Positions 44,434 to 53,720 of a DNA stretch of 64,000 nucleotides are shown piece by piece. This DNA is from Bradyrhizobium mercantei (GTDB lineage Bacteria; Pseudomonadota; Alphaproteobacteria; Rhizobiales; Xanthobacteraceae). The DNA is taken from assembly GCF_001982635.1 (NCBI RefSeq), contig NZ_MKFI01000005.1, positions 330,479-394,478 on the forward strand, given 5' to 3'. The notes below the pieces were generated by a model. That model did not search any database. It saw nothing but the letters and a program-made list of their open reading frames with translations, and had not been told where the DNA came from. Position 1 is the stretch's first letter; each line of letters opens with the position of its first letter. Both the position numbers and the translations under genes were made by a program.

Positions 44434-46869
44434 TCAGACGTCGACGGTCGCGCTGAGCGAGTTTTCCTGGATGAAGTCGCGGCGCGGCTCGACCACGTCG
44501 CCCATCAGCTTGGTGAAGATATCGTCGGCCTCGTCGACCTCCTTGACCTTCACCTGCAGCAGCGAGCGGGCCTCGGTATCCAGCGTGGTCTCCCAAAGCT
44601 GTTCCGGGTTCATCTCGCCGAGACCTTTGTAGCGTTGCAGCGAGATGCCCTTGCGCGCGGCGTCGGTCACGGCCTCGAACAGGTCGACCGGACCATGGAT
44701 CATCTGCTCGGCATCCTTGCGCCGCAACTTGCCGGCCCGCACGTAGATCTCTTGCAGCTTGGTCGCGTATTCATCGAGCTTGCGTGCATCGGCCGAGCCG
44801 AGGAAGGCGTCGTCGATCACAGCCACTTCCTTGACGCCGCGCACGGTGCGCTCGAACTGGAAGCCATGGCCTTCCGTGAAGGTGCCGATCCAGCCGCGCT
44901 CGACCTCTTCGGCCACAGCATCCAGCCGCTTGGCGATGTATTCCGCCGCCGAGTTGGCGGTGGCGATCTCGCTGGTGATCCGCGGGCTCAGCACGCCCGC
45001 GATCGCGGCCTGCTCGATGACCGCGCGATTGTAGCGGCTGTGCAGGTTGCGCAGCACGGAGCGGATGACCCGCGCGTCCTCGACCAGCGACAGCAGATCG
45101 CGGCCCGAGCGGTCGTCGCCGGAGGCCGGCTTGAACACGCATTCGTCGAGCCCGGTCGAGATCAGATAATCCTCGAGCGCGCGCTCGTCCTTCAGGTACT
45201 GCTCGGACTTGCCGCGCGAGACCTTATAGAGCGGCGGCTGGGCGATATAGAGATAGCCGCCGTCGATGATCGAGCGCATCTGGCGATAGAAGAAGGTCAG
45301 GAGCAGCGTGCGGATGTGGGCGCCGTCGACGTCGGCGTCGGTCATCACGATGATCTTGTGATAGCGCAGCTTGTCGACCGAGAAATCGTCGCTGATGCCG
45401 GTGCCGAGCGCGGTGATCAGCGTGCCGATCTGCTCGGACGACAGCATCTTGTCCGGGCGCACGCGCTCGACATTGAGGATCTTGCCGCGCAGCGGCAGCA
45501 CCGCCTGGAATTCGCGGTTGCGGCCCTGCTTGGCGCTGCCGCCTGCAGAGTCGCCCTCGACGATGAACAGTTCGGATTTCGCCGGATCCTTCTCCTGGCA
45601 GTCGGCGAGCTTGCCGGGCAGCGAGGAGACGCTGAGCGGGTTCTTGCGCGTCAGCTCGCGCGCTTTTCGCGCAGCTTCACGGGCAGCGGCGGCCTGGATC
45701 ACCTTGCCGACGATTTCCTTGGCTTCCTTCGGATTTTCCTCGAACCAGGCCTGGAGCGCTTCGTTGAGAACGTTCTCGACCACCGGGCGGACTTCCGAGG
45801 ACACCAGCTTGTCCTTGGTCTGCGACGAGAATTTCGGATCGGGCACCTTCACCGATAGCACCGCGGTGAGGCCTTCGCGGCAGTCGTCGCCGGTCAGCGC
45901 AATCTTTTCCTTCTTCGCGTTGGCTTCGGCATAGCCGTTGACCTGGCGCGTCAGTGCGCCGCGGAAGCCGGCCAGATGGGTGCCGCCGTCGCGCTGCGGG
46001 ATGTTGTTGGTGAAGCACAGCACGTTCTCGTGGTAGCTGTCGTTCCACCACAGCGCCGCTTCGACGCCGATGCCGTTGGCTTCGGAGCGCACCATGATCG
46101 GCGTCGGCACGATCGCCTTCTTGTTGCGGTCGAGATATTTGACGAATTCCTCGACGCCGCCCGAATAGTGCATCTCCTCGCGCTTCTCGACCGCGTGGCG
46201 CATGTCTGACAGCGCGATGTTGACGCCGGAATTGAGGAAGGCGAGCTCGCGCAGCCGGTGCTCGAGCGTCGCGAAATCATACTCGATGTTCTTGAAGGTC
46301 TCGGTCGAGGCGAGGAAGGTGACCTCGGTGCCGCGCTTGCCCGGGGCATCGCCGACCACCTTGAGCGGCGCCACGGCGTCGCCGTGCGCGAATTCGATGT
46401 AGTGCTCCTTGTCGTCGCGCCAGATTCGCAAGCTCAGCTTGCTGGACAGCGCGTTGACGACGGAGACGCCGACGCCGTGCAGGCCGCCGGAAACCTTGTA
46501 GGAGTTCTGGTCGAACTTTCCGCCGGCGTGCAGCTGGGTCATGATGACCTCGGCCGCCGACACGCCTTCTTCCTTGTGGATGTCGACCGGAATGCCGCGT
46601 CCGTCGTCGTACACGGTGACGGAATTGTCGGCATTGAGGGTAACCAGGACGCGGCTCGCATGCCCCGCCAGCGCCTCGTCGATCGCGTTATCGACGACCT
46701 CGTAGACCATGTGGTGCAGGCCGGACCCGTCGTCGGTATCGCCGATATACATGCCCGGCCGCTTGCGCACGGCATCGAGGCCCTTCAGCACCCGGATCGA
46801 TCCCGCGTCATATTCGCCCGAAACGGGATGCTCAGATTCGGCAGGGGTCTGCCGGGCAGGTTCTGTCAT
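44434..46869 (-). CDS. gyrB: DNA gyrase subunit B
   Basis: 811 residues. The GHKL ATPase domain contains YEVVDNAIDEALAG, DDGRGIPVD and GGLHGVGVSVVNAL. The Toprim domain has EGDSAGGSAKQGRNREFQAV. The C-terminal tail contains QRYKGLGEMNPEQLWETT. It is the ATP-driven subunit for negative supercoiling. It lies 229 bp downstream of recF. Confidence 0.98.
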   Translation of the reverse strand: MTEPARQTPAESEHPVSGEYDAGSIRVLKGLDAVRKRPGMYIGDTDDGSGLHHMVYEVVDNAIDEALAGHASRVLVTLNADNSVTVYDDGRGIPVDIHKEEGVSAAEVIMTQLHAGGKFDQNSYKVSGGLHGVGVSVVNALSSKLSLRIWRDDKEHYIEFAHGDAVAPLKVVGDAPGKRGTEVTFLASTETFKNIEYDFATLEHRLRELAFLNSGVNIALSDMRHAVEKREEMHYSGGVEEFVKYLDRNKKAIVPTPIMVRSEANGIGVEAALWWNDSYHENVLCFTNNIPQRDGGTHLAGFRGALTRQVNGYAEANAKKEKIALTGDDCREGLTAVLSVKVPDPKFSSQTKDKLVSSEVRPVVENVLNEALQAWFEENPKEAKEIVGKVIQAAAAREAARKARELTRKNPLSVSSLPGKLADCQEKDPAKSELFIVEGDSAGGSAKQGRNREFQAVLPLRGKILNVERVRPDKMLSSEQIGTLITALGTGISDDFSVDKLRYHKIIVMTDADVDGAHIRTLLLTFFYRQMRSIIDGGYLYIAQPPLYKVSRGKSEQYLKDERALEDYLISTGLDECVFKPASGDDRSGRDLLSLVEDARVIRSVLRNLHSRYNRAVIEQAAIAGVLSPRITSEIATANSAAEYIAKRLDAVAEEVERGWIGTFTEGHGFQFERTVRGVKEVAVIDDAFLGSADARKLDEYATKLQEIYVRAGKLRRKDAEQMIHGPVDLFEAVTDAARKGISLQRYKGLGEMNPEQLWETTLDTEARSLLQVKVKEVDEADDIFTKLMGDVVEPRRDFIQENSLSATVDV

Positions 46870-47098
46870 GTGAGGCCTTCGAGGATGTCCCGAATCAGCT
46901 GCGCAATATGAGGCGCTGATTCCGCTATTTGTGCCACGAAAGAGGAGTTGCGCCTAGCGCAAAGTCTCTGTCTGCAAACTGTTGAATAGATGGGATTTTT
47001 TAGGCCTTTTTCAAGGTCTTCAGAGGCCGATTCCGGAGGTGTCGAAAAGCTCGATTCGGAGGTGGATTCGAGGCCGTTTTGGCACCTGCTCCGCGGCC

Positions 47099-48235
47099 TC
47101 AGCCGCGCCGTGTGGCACGGCCGGATTCGACGTCGAAAATCTCCCCTCGCGGACCGATGTCGGCGAAGGCGGCAGGGTCGGCGCCGGTCATCCAGACCTG
47201 CGCACCGAGCTTGGCGAGCTCCTCGAACAGCGCCTTGCGCCTATTGGGATCGAGATGCGCGACGACCTCGTCGAGCAGCAGCAGCGGCGCGATGCCGGTC
47301 ATCTCCGCAACCATGGTGGCGTGCGCCAGCACCAGCCCGATCAACAGCGCCTTCTGCTCGCCGGTCGAGGCGTCGCGTGCCGGCATGTTCTTCGGCGCGT
47401 AGACCACCTGCAGGTCGGTCAGATGCGGCCCGTCGAGCGTGCGGCCGGCGGCGGCGTCGCGGGGGCGGCCGGCGCGCAGGATCTCGCGGTAGCGATCTTC
47501 CACGGCCGTGGCGGGTTCCTGGAGCAGCGCATTCTCCATCCAGCCGTCCAGCATGATCTCGGCGGACGGGAACGCCGACGCCGCGCCGCGCTCGCGCAGC
47601 ATCATTGCGAGCCTGGCGGCGGTCTGGCCGCGCGATGCGGCGACCGCGACCGCGAGCTCCGCGGTCTCGCGCTCGATCGCATCACACCAATGGTCGTCAT
47701 AGTTGCGCACCTCGAGCAGCCGGTTGCGCGAACGCAGCGAGCGCTCCAGGGCCGAGACCCGGCTGGAATGCCCGGGATCGATTGCCAGCACCAGGCGGTC
47801 GAAGAAGCGCCGCCGTTCCGACGCGGCCCCCATGAACAGGCCGTCCATCGCGGGCGTCAGCCACACGATGCGCAGATGGTCGCCGAAGGCGGTCGCGGAA
47901 CCCACCGGCTCGCGATCGATGCGGCAACGCCGCGTGCCGCCCGCCTCGCCGGTCGGCGCGTCGATGCCGGTGCCGAGCGTGGCAAGGCCCAGCGCGCCCT
48001 CGACCTCGGCCGAGACCGCCCAGGAGCCGTCGCCCTGATTGTCGGCGATGTCCTCCAGCGTCGCGCGGCGCAGGCCGCGGCCCGGCGACAGAAACGAGAC
48101 CGCTTCCATGCAATTGGTCTTGCCGGCGCCGTTCGGCCCGACCAGCACCACCATGTCGCCCGCGACCTGCAGCGTCGCCGTCCGGTAATTGCGGAAATGC
48201 GTCAGCGACAGGCGATGAATGCGGGACGGGGTCAT
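47099..48235 (-). CDS. recF: RecF, DNA repair and gap-filling ATPase
   Basis: A 378-residue SMC-like ATPase. The Walker A is GPNGAGKT at residues 33-40, the ABC signature region precedes LLLDEVVAHLD, and HFRNYRTATLQV is the usual RecF opening. It loads RecA at single-strand gaps with RecO and RecR. The start at 48235 is used because the family N-terminus begins there; the open frame runs to 48283 through the palindromic repeat, up to the GIY-YIG stop. Confidence 0.95.
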   Translation of the reverse strand: MTPSRIHRLSLTHFRNYRTATLQVAGDMVVLVGPNGAGKTNCMEAVSFLSPGRGLRRATLEDIADNQGDGSWAVSAEVEGALGLATLGTGIDAPTGEAGGTRRCRIDREPVGSATAFGDHLRIVWLTPAMDGLFMGAASERRRFFDRLVLAIDPGHSSRVSALERSLRSRNRLLEVRNYDDHWCDAIERETAELAVAVAASRGQTAARLAMMLRERGAASAFPSAEIMLDGWMENALLQEPATAVEDRYREILRAGRPRDAAAGRTLDGPHLTDLQVVYAPKNMPARDASTGEQKALLIGLVLAHATMVAEMTGIAPLLLLDEVVAHLDPNRRKALFEELAKLGAQVWMTGADPAAFADIGPRGEIFDVESGRATRRG

Positions 48236-48244
48236 ATGTACTCT

Positions 48245-48275
48245 GTCATTGCCGGGCTTGACCCGGCAATCCATC
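48245..48275. repeat. Palindrome C, left arm of GIY-YIG cassette
   Basis: GTCATTGCCGGGCTTGACCC followed by GGCAATCCATC. The stem ATTGCCGGG / CCCGGCAAT forms around CTTGA. It is the reverse complement of the right arm except for two paired positions. Confidence 0.92.
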
Positions 48276-48282
48276 GTCCGCA

Positions 48283-48570
48283 TCAGCGGACAATTTCATC
48301 ATATAGGTCGCGCCAGTCGGGATTTCCGGTAACGATCAGATCAATCTTCCACTCACGAGACCAGTGCTTGATATTCTTTTCGCGCTGAAGTGCGGCAGCG
48401 ATGGTCTCGTGCGCCTCAAAATAGACGAGCGTCTTGATGCCGTACTTCTTGGTAAAGCCCTCTGCCAGACCTTCGCGATGCTCGTAGATGCGCCGGATCA
48501 GATTATTGGTCACGCCGACGTAAAGGGTTCCACCGGGCTTGCTGGCGAGGATGTATACCCAAAAGGTCAT
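48283..48570 (-). CDS. Single-domain GIY-YIG nuclease-like protein
   Basis: A 95-residue GIY-YIG domain protein. The VYILAS and LYVGVTNNLIRRIYEH segments supply the paired tyrosines (Y6, Y17) and the catalytic arginine region. The usual C-terminal helix AAALQREKNIKHWSREWKI follows. The family is related to UvrC-type nucleases and is abundant in alphaproteobacteria; the cellular role is unknown. Its stop and start lie 7 bp or less from two inverted copies of palindrome C, and it interrupts the dnaN-recF pair. Confidence 0.9.
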   Translation of the reverse strand: MTFWVYILASKPGGTLYVGVTNNLIRRIYEHREGLAEGFTKKYGIKTLVYFEAHETIAAALQREKNIKHWSREWKIDLIVTGNPDWRDLYDEIVR

Positions 48571-48577
48571 CTTATTG

Positions 48578-48608
48578 GATGGATGGCCGGGTCAAGCCCG
48601 GCCATGAC
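48578..48608. repeat. Palindrome C, right arm of GIY-YIG cassette
   Basis: GATGGATGGCCGGGTCAAGC followed by CCGGCCATGAC. Compared with the reverse complement of 48245-48275 it differs at two positions that pair with each other (T-A to G-C), so the hairpin is kept. Confidence 0.92.
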
Positions 48609-48634
48609 GAGGGCAAACGTGGGCCCCGCATGCA

Positions 48635-49753
48635 TCACACCCGCATCGGCATCAGCACGTAGAGCGCGCCCTTGCTGTCCTTGTCCTGCACCAGGGTCGG
48701 CGAGCCGGGATCGGCGAGCTTCAGCACCGCGACCTCGCCCTCGATCTGGGCGGCGATGTCGAGCAGATAGCGCGAGTTGAAGCCGATATCGAGCGCATCG
48801 GAGGCGTACTCGACCTCGATCTCTTCGGTGGCGCTGCCGGAATCCGGGTTGGTGACCGAGAGCACCAGCTTGCCCGCGGACAGCGCGAGCTTCACCGCGC
48901 GGCCGCGCTCGCTGGAAATGGTCGAGACGCGGTCGACGGCGGCCTCGAAATCCTTCTTGTCGACCACCAGTTCCTTGTCGTTGTTCTGCGGAATGACGCG
49001 GCCATAGTCCGGGAAGGTGCCGTCGATCAGCTTCGAGGTCAGCACCACATTGCCGAGCGTGAAGCGGATCTTGCCGTCCGACAGCTCGATCGAAATCTCG
49101 GCATCGTCGCCCTCGATCAGCCGCTGCACTTCGCCGACCGTCTTGCGCGGCACGATCACGCCGGGCATGCCGGTCGCGCCCTTCGGCAGTGCGAGGTCGA
49201 TCTGGGCCAGGCGGTGGCCGTCGGTCGCAACGCCGCGCAGGGTCGCCGCCTTGGCGCTGCCGGCCGCGTGCAGGTAGATGCCGTTGAGGTAGTAACGGGT
49301 TTCCTCGGTCGAGATCGCAAACTGCGTGCGGTCGATCAGGCGCTTGATGTCGGACGCCGGCAGCGAGAACGAATGCGTCATGTCGCCGGCGGCAAGGCCG
49401 GGGAAATCGCTCTCGGGCAGCGTCTGCAGCGTGAAGCGCGAGCGGCCGGCGCGCACGGCGAGCACCGAGCGGTCGCCGTCGGCCTCGAGCACGATCTGCG
49501 AACCGTCGGGCAGCTTGCGGACGATGTCGTAGAACATGTGCGCGGGCACCGTGGTCGAGCCGGCGGTTCCGGTCTCGGCCGCCAAGGTCTCCGTCACCTC
49601 GAGATCGAGGTCGGTCGCCTTCAGCGACAATTTGGCGCCCTCGGCGCGGATCAACACGTTGCCGAGGATCGGGATGGTGTTGCGGCGCTCGACCACGCGG
49701 TGAACGTGACCCAGCGATTTCAGGAGTTGCGCGCGCTCGACGGTGACCTTCAT
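48635..49753 (-). CDS. dnaN: DNA polymerase III beta subunit (sliding clamp)
   Basis: A 372-residue clamp with three similar domains. It begins MKVTVERAQLLKSLGHVHRV and ends VQDKDSKGALYVLMPMRV, the usual clamp termini. It tethers polymerase III to DNA. It lies between dnaA (260 bp, with a terminator) and the GIY-YIG gene. Confidence 0.98.
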   Translation of the reverse strand: MKVTVERAQLLKSLGHVHRVVERRNTIPILGNVLIRAEGAKLSLKATDLDLEVTETLAAETGTAGSTTVPAHMFYDIVRKLPDGSQIVLEADGDRSVLAVRAGRSRFTLQTLPESDFPGLAAGDMTHSFSLPASDIKRLIDRTQFAISTEETRYYLNGIYLHAAGSAKAATLRGVATDGHRLAQIDLALPKGATGMPGVIVPRKTVGEVQRLIEGDDAEISIELSDGKIRFTLGNVVLTSKLIDGTFPDYGRVIPQNNDKELVVDKKDFEAAVDRVSTISSERGRAVKLALSAGKLVLSVTNPDSGSATEEIEVEYASDALDIGFNSRYLLDIAAQIEGEVAVLKLADPGSPTLVQDKDSKGALYVLMPMRV

Positions 49754-49949
49754 TGCAATACCCGCCAGATCCCTCAGATGGAAAAGCCGGGCGGCCGTTC
49801 AGGGCAGCACCGCGGCATTGGAAACCCGAAAAGCCGGATCAATACCGGATTTGATCAAACCCACGGGGGGACCGCAAGGTGGCGCGGATGGGCGGCCGGT
49901 GCAAGGGACACGGGCCGGAAACGGGGACCGTTCCCCACGTTTTGGGTCG

Positions 49950-49988
49950 GAAAAAAGTTTAGCCCTCCCCTTTGGTTAAGGGGAGGGC
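49950..49988 (-). terminator. Intrinsic terminator after dnaA
   Basis: An 11 bp perfect stem GCCCTCCCCTT / AAGGGGAGGGC with loop TGGTT at 49962-49988, followed on the minus strand by TAAACTTTTTT. It suggests that dnaN has its own promoter in the 260 bp gap. Confidence 0.92.
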
Positions 49989-50013
49989 CATGGAACGCGC
50001 AGACGCCTCCGCC

Positions 50014-51444
50014 TTATTCTTGGAGCTGACGCTTCAGCGATTCGACTTCCTCCGACAGCGTCGTGTCCTTGGCGACCAGTGCCTCAATCTTGCGCACGGC
50101 GTGCAGCACCGTGGTGTGGTCGCGGCCGCCGAACCTGCGGCCGATCTCCGGCAGCGAGCGCAGGGTCAGCGTCTTCGCCAGATACATCGCAACCTGGCGC
50201 GGGCGCACCACATTGGCGGTCCGGCGGGACGACAACAGGTCGGAGCGGCTGACATTGTACTGCCGGGCGACCACGCGCTGGATGTCCTCGATCTTGATCC
50301 GCTTCGGCTCCTGCGGGCGGATCAGGTCGCGCACCTCGCGCTCGGCCATCTCCAGCGTCACCGGCTGGTTGTTGAGCTTGGAGTGCGCCAGCAGGCGGTT
50401 GATCGCGCCTTCGAGGTCGCGGCCATTATGTGTGATGGTGCGCGCCAGATAGTCGAGCACCTCCTCCGGCACGTCGAACGTCGCATGGTGGGCGCGGGCC
50501 GCGGCAACGCGCGACTTCAGGATGCCGAGCCGCAGTTCCTCGCCGAGCGAGCCCATTTCGACCACGAGGCCGCCGGCGAGCCGCGAGCGCACGCGGTCAT
50601 CGAGGCTTTCCAGATCCGACGGCGGACGGTCGGCCGCGATCACGACCTGGCGGCCGGCATCGATCAGCGCGTTCAGCGTGTGGCAGAACTCGGCCTGCGT
50701 CGACTTGCCCTGCAGGAACTGCAGATCGTCGATCACGAGCACGTCGATGCCGCGCAGCGCTTCCTTGAACGCCAGCGCGGTCTGCGTCTTCAGCGCCGCG
50801 ACGAAGCCGTACATGAACTTCTCGGCGGTGAGATACAACACCTTGCGCTCGGCGCCGGAATTGCCGGCCCAGGTCACTGCCTGCAGCAGGTGCGTCTTGC
50901 CGAGGCCGACGCCGGCATGGATGTAGAGCGGGTTGAACATCACGGGATCGCCGCGGCGGCCTTCCGCGACCTGGCGCGCCGCCGCGTGGGCCAGCGTGTT
51001 GGAACGGCCGACGACGAAGCTTGCAAAGGTCAGGCGCGGATCGAGCGGCGAACCACCGAGGGCGTCATGGCCTGCTGACACCGGCGCGGTTGCAAACGAG
51101 CGCAGCTCGGGCGCGGGACGACCATCGTGGCGCTCGACGCGGCGCACTTCGACCGGGGCCGCCGCTTCCTTCACCGGTGCCATCGCGCGGATCGCGGAGC
51201 GCACGGTGAGATCGATCTTGTGTACCTCGGGCATCTCGGCCTGCCAGCAGGAGAGCACGCGGTCGGCATAATGCGCCTGGATCCAGCTCTTCAGGAACCG
51301 GGTCGGAACCGACAGGTGCACGCTCTCATCATGCACGCTCTCCAGATCCATCCGTGCGAACCAGCTCGTGTAAACGTCCTCGCCGACACTCGTCCGCAAA
51401 CGTCCCTTCACCCGCGACCAGCGATCCTGTTCCGTGTTCGTCAT
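50014..51444 (-). CDS. dnaA: Chromosomal replication initiator DnaA
   Basis: 476 residues. Domain I (about 1-80) starts MTNTEQDRWSRVKGRLRTSV. The AAA+ domain has Walker A GVGLGKT at 178-184 and Walker B VLVIDDLQFLQGK. Domain IV carries the DnaA-box reader GRDHTTVLHAVRKIE. The start at 51444 matches family length and has AAGG shortly upstream; the frame is open to 51576 without conserved sequence. It opens oriC and starts replication. Confidence 0.97.
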   Translation of the reverse strand: MTNTEQDRWSRVKGRLRTSVGEDVYTSWFARMDLESVHDESVHLSVPTRFLKSWIQAHYADRVLSCWQAEMPEVHKIDLTVRSAIRAMAPVKEAAAPVEVRRVERHDGRPAPELRSFATAPVSAGHDALGGSPLDPRLTFASFVVGRSNTLAHAAARQVAEGRRGDPVMFNPLYIHAGVGLGKTHLLQAVTWAGNSGAERKVLYLTAEKFMYGFVAALKTQTALAFKEALRGIDVLVIDDLQFLQGKSTQAEFCHTLNALIDAGRQVVIAADRPPSDLESLDDRVRSRLAGGLVVEMGSLGEELRLGILKSRVAAARAHHATFDVPEEVLDYLARTITHNGRDLEGAINRLLAHSKLNNQPVTLEMAEREVRDLIRPQEPKRIKIEDIQRVVARQYNVSRSDLLSSRRTANVVRPRQVAMYLAKTLTLRSLPEIGRRFGGRDHTTVLHAVRKIEALVAKDTTLSEEVESLKRQLQE

Positions 51445-52343
51445 TGCCTTCGTACTTTTCCAAAACTGAGAGATGATGATTGCGAAAGCGCCGCGCAGAC
51501 TTCCTGCCACGGCGCGACCTCCAGCGGGCGCGGTCTGCTCCGGACAAAGCTCTCCCGTGTAGCGGCCATGCGCCACGCGACAGATCAGCTGTTTGGAGAA
51601 GATGCGTCCCGCGAGGTCAGCGCGTACTCGACGGTCGCTGCGGGTGAGAGCTGACGTCCGAGGGGTTGATTACGGCACCACGGGAGATCTGCATTTCAAT
51701 TGTCGCTGGTTCGACTGCAGTGATGATACCGTAAGGCATAAGTCCTCCCCCTCCCACCGCGACGTATCGCGGCAAGTTGTCAGCTTGCTGGTGTCTTCAA
51801 AATCGAACTGCCGCTACCGAACACCAAAATGTCCGGCGCTTCGCCGCCGCCGTGCCGTCGTCAACCCGTTCACTTGCTCCGCGTTCCCCGCTGCCCGATT
51901 CCGACTGACGCCCTGGTCTCTCTTGTTCGATGCCCCAAATTGCCGGGGACATCGCCGGAGATATTTTGACACAGGTCGTCCGTCCTCATATCGCTATGAG
52001 CCGTCAATCTAGCTTCGCTTGGAAAGCGTCGCTAACGCACACACCGCCGCCGATTTGTGCGTCCGCCCTTGGGTCTCAAACCGCGCTGATCTGGAGAGCC
52101 GTGGACGTCGCGAACAAGAAATAAATACACCAAGCGCATTTTCTGACAATCCGTGGATTCGACGGGGATCGAGACTCTTCGCGACTGTTGCGGCGTTGCC
52201 GATGCTGAGTTGCGAAAGCAAGTTTTTGAATCACCGCACAGATTCGCGCGCGTCACAAACGACGGTGCAATACCAAAAATTTTTCATAGAAAATTTACAT
52301 TTGGTCTCGCGCCGGTCATTTTTCCAATCGCTGAGCGGCGCTA

Positions 52344-52352
52344 TGTGCATAA
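52344..52352 (-). promoter_or_regulatory. DnaA box
   Basis: TTATGCACA on the minus strand matches the consensus TTATNCACA at all positions and lies beside an AT-rich stretch in the dnaA-rpsT gap. Confidence 0.6.
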
Positions 52353-52599
52353 GTAATTCGCGAGACGTCATTTTTCTCGATTACTTTTGCAGGGTAACCC
52401 GCGTCGCAATTTTCGTCCCGACGCTGTGCGCTATTCCATCTATCCAGCTTAGTGCAGAACAATCTCTGGGCGAGTGCAGCGCGTTAAGCATATTAGCCGG
52501 TAGAACTACGGACGCGATGAAACATGACACGCCGTTCGTTGCTCGGCAACGCCGACTTGTTCTCGCGTTGTGAAACTTCCACGACAAAAGACGATGCAA

Positions 52600-52628
52600 A
52601 AATAAAAAGCCCGGCGCGAGCCGGGCTT
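52600..52628 (-). terminator. Intrinsic terminator after rpsT
   Basis: A nine-base perfect stem AAGCCCGGC / GCCGGGCTT with loop GCGA at 52607-52628, followed on the minus strand by a T-rich tract (TTTTTATTTTTG). Confidence 0.93.
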
Positions 52629-52648
52629 CGTGACAAATGTGTTCTTCA

Positions 52649-52671
52649 GTCAGCTCGCGCGGCGAGCTGAC
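52649..52671 (-). other. Second hairpin directly after the rpsT stop codon
   Basis: A ten-base perfect stem GTCAGCTCGC / GCGAGCTGAC with a three-base loop, adjacent to the rpsT stop and before the T-tailed terminator. It probably protects the mRNA 3' end or assists termination. Confidence 0.7.
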
Positions 52672-52938
52672 TTACTTCGCGAGCTTGGCGATCCGCTGCG
52701 AGAGTCGCGACACCTTACGGCTCGCATTGTTCTTGTGAATGATGTTGCGCTGCGCTGCCTTCATCAGCTCGGGCTCGGCGCGGCTCATCGCCTTGAGTGC
52801 CGCTTCGCGGTCGCCGCTCTTGATCGCTTCCTCGACGGTGCGCACCGCGCCACGCATCTGCGTGCGGCGCGACTTGTTGACGATGGTGCGGCGGGCAATC
52901 TTGCGGGTCGCCTTCTTGGCGGAGGTGGTGTTGGCCAT
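52672..52938 (-). CDS. rpsT: 30S ribosomal protein S20
   Basis: An 88-residue basic protein beginning MANTTSAKKATRKIARRTIV, with the conserved ASRKVSRLSQRIAKL end. It binds 16S rRNA. Two hairpins follow. Its position next to dnaA is usual in Rhizobiales. Confidence 0.98.
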   Translation of the reverse strand: MANTTSAKKATRKIARRTIVNKSRRTQMRGAVRTVEEAIKSGDREAALKAMSRAEPELMKAAQRNIIHKNNASRKVSRLSQRIAKLAK

Positions 52939-53288
52939 GGTTCTCTAACTGTCCTTCGGCGGTGATCGCTTGGTCGGGCTTGCGCGCACCGGCCGGTTCA
53001 AATCTCAACTCTGATGTATTGGGTGTCCTTGAGGCGGCCATGCAAAGAGCGCAAATTGCTGCCCCCGCATGCGGCACTGTCCAAAGAACAGCGGCGGCAG
53101 GATTGCGCCCGCCGCCATCGGCCGGTCTTATAGATGGCGCAGGCCATAGCGTCAACGCTTTCGGGACCGAAAAAAGGCCTGAAATCGGCCTCCAAGGGCC
53201 GGATAAGCCGCTGAAGAGGTTGAATTTCCGGGGGGCGCCCGGTAAGGCCTGACGACGCGTGGGGCGCGACAGGGAGTTTGGGTGACGC
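52939..53288. other. Divergent intergenic region upstream of rpsT
   Basis: 350 bp between rpsT and the small membrane-protein gene. It contains GC-rich short inverted sequence (GGCCTGAAATCGGCC near 53175) and presumably the rpsT promoter and leader. No gene is supported. Confidence 0.55.
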
Positions 53289-53606
53289 ATGATCCGCGGC
53301 TTTTTCCGTCTGATCGGCCTTTTGCTGCTCGCTGGCAGCTTCATCTTCATGGTCTATGACGGGGCCCGCTACGTCGCCGACCAGAGCCTGCGGTTCACCC
53401 AGTTCGGCCAGTTCTGGAACGACATCCACCAGTCGAGCCAGCAGGCATTCCACGCCTGGGTGGATCGCTTCGCGCCCTGGCTCTGGAACGGTGTGATCCG
53501 GTTGCTTCTGGAGCAGCCGGTATTCGCGGTGCTCGGCATCGCCGGCATCCTGCTGATGATCCTGTTCCGGCCGCGCAAGCCGCTGATCGGCTACGCCCGC
53601 GACTGA
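53289..53606 (+). CDS. Small conserved membrane protein
   Basis: 105 residues with two hydrophobic segments: LIGLLLLAGSFIFMVYDGAR near the N-terminus and VFAVLGIAGILLMILF near the C-terminus, then the basic end RPRKPLIGYARD. The middle (QFGQFWNDIHQSSQQAFHAW) would be periplasmic. I do not recognise a named domain. It is a single gene ahead of msrA. Confidence 0.75.
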   Translation: MIRGFFRLIGLLLLAGSFIFMVYDGARYVADQSLRFTQFGQFWNDIHQSSQQAFHAWVDRFAPWLWNGVIRLLLEQPVFAVLGIAGILLMILFRPRKPLIGYARD

Positions 53607-53720
53607 GCTGGCCCGCGGCCCCGTAACGGGGCTGCCATCATTTGCGTAAGGACCTATATAGGTGACAGCCGGCCCGCAGGCCGCAGCCCGCGTCGGCCGA
53701 TGTCCCGCCTGGAGGTATCC

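Larger units (their letters stand above)
51445..52671. other. Gene-free region between rpsT and dnaA (possible origin or dnaA control region)
   Basis: About 1.2 kb without a supported gene. It has an AT-rich core (about 52260-52390, with AAAAATTTTTCATAGAAAAT) and a perfect DnaA box on the minus strand (TTATGCACA, 52344-52352). Weaker box-like sequences occur near 52147 and 52440. Small open frames lack the codon bias of neighbouring genes. The rpsT terminators occupy its right end. Confidence 0.6.

Noticed and set aside
52019..52573. 184-codon plus-strand open frame in the dnaA-rpsT gap
   Set aside because: Its codon use is unlike that of neighbouring genes, it has no ribosome site or domain, and it lies over the AT-rich region with a DnaA box.
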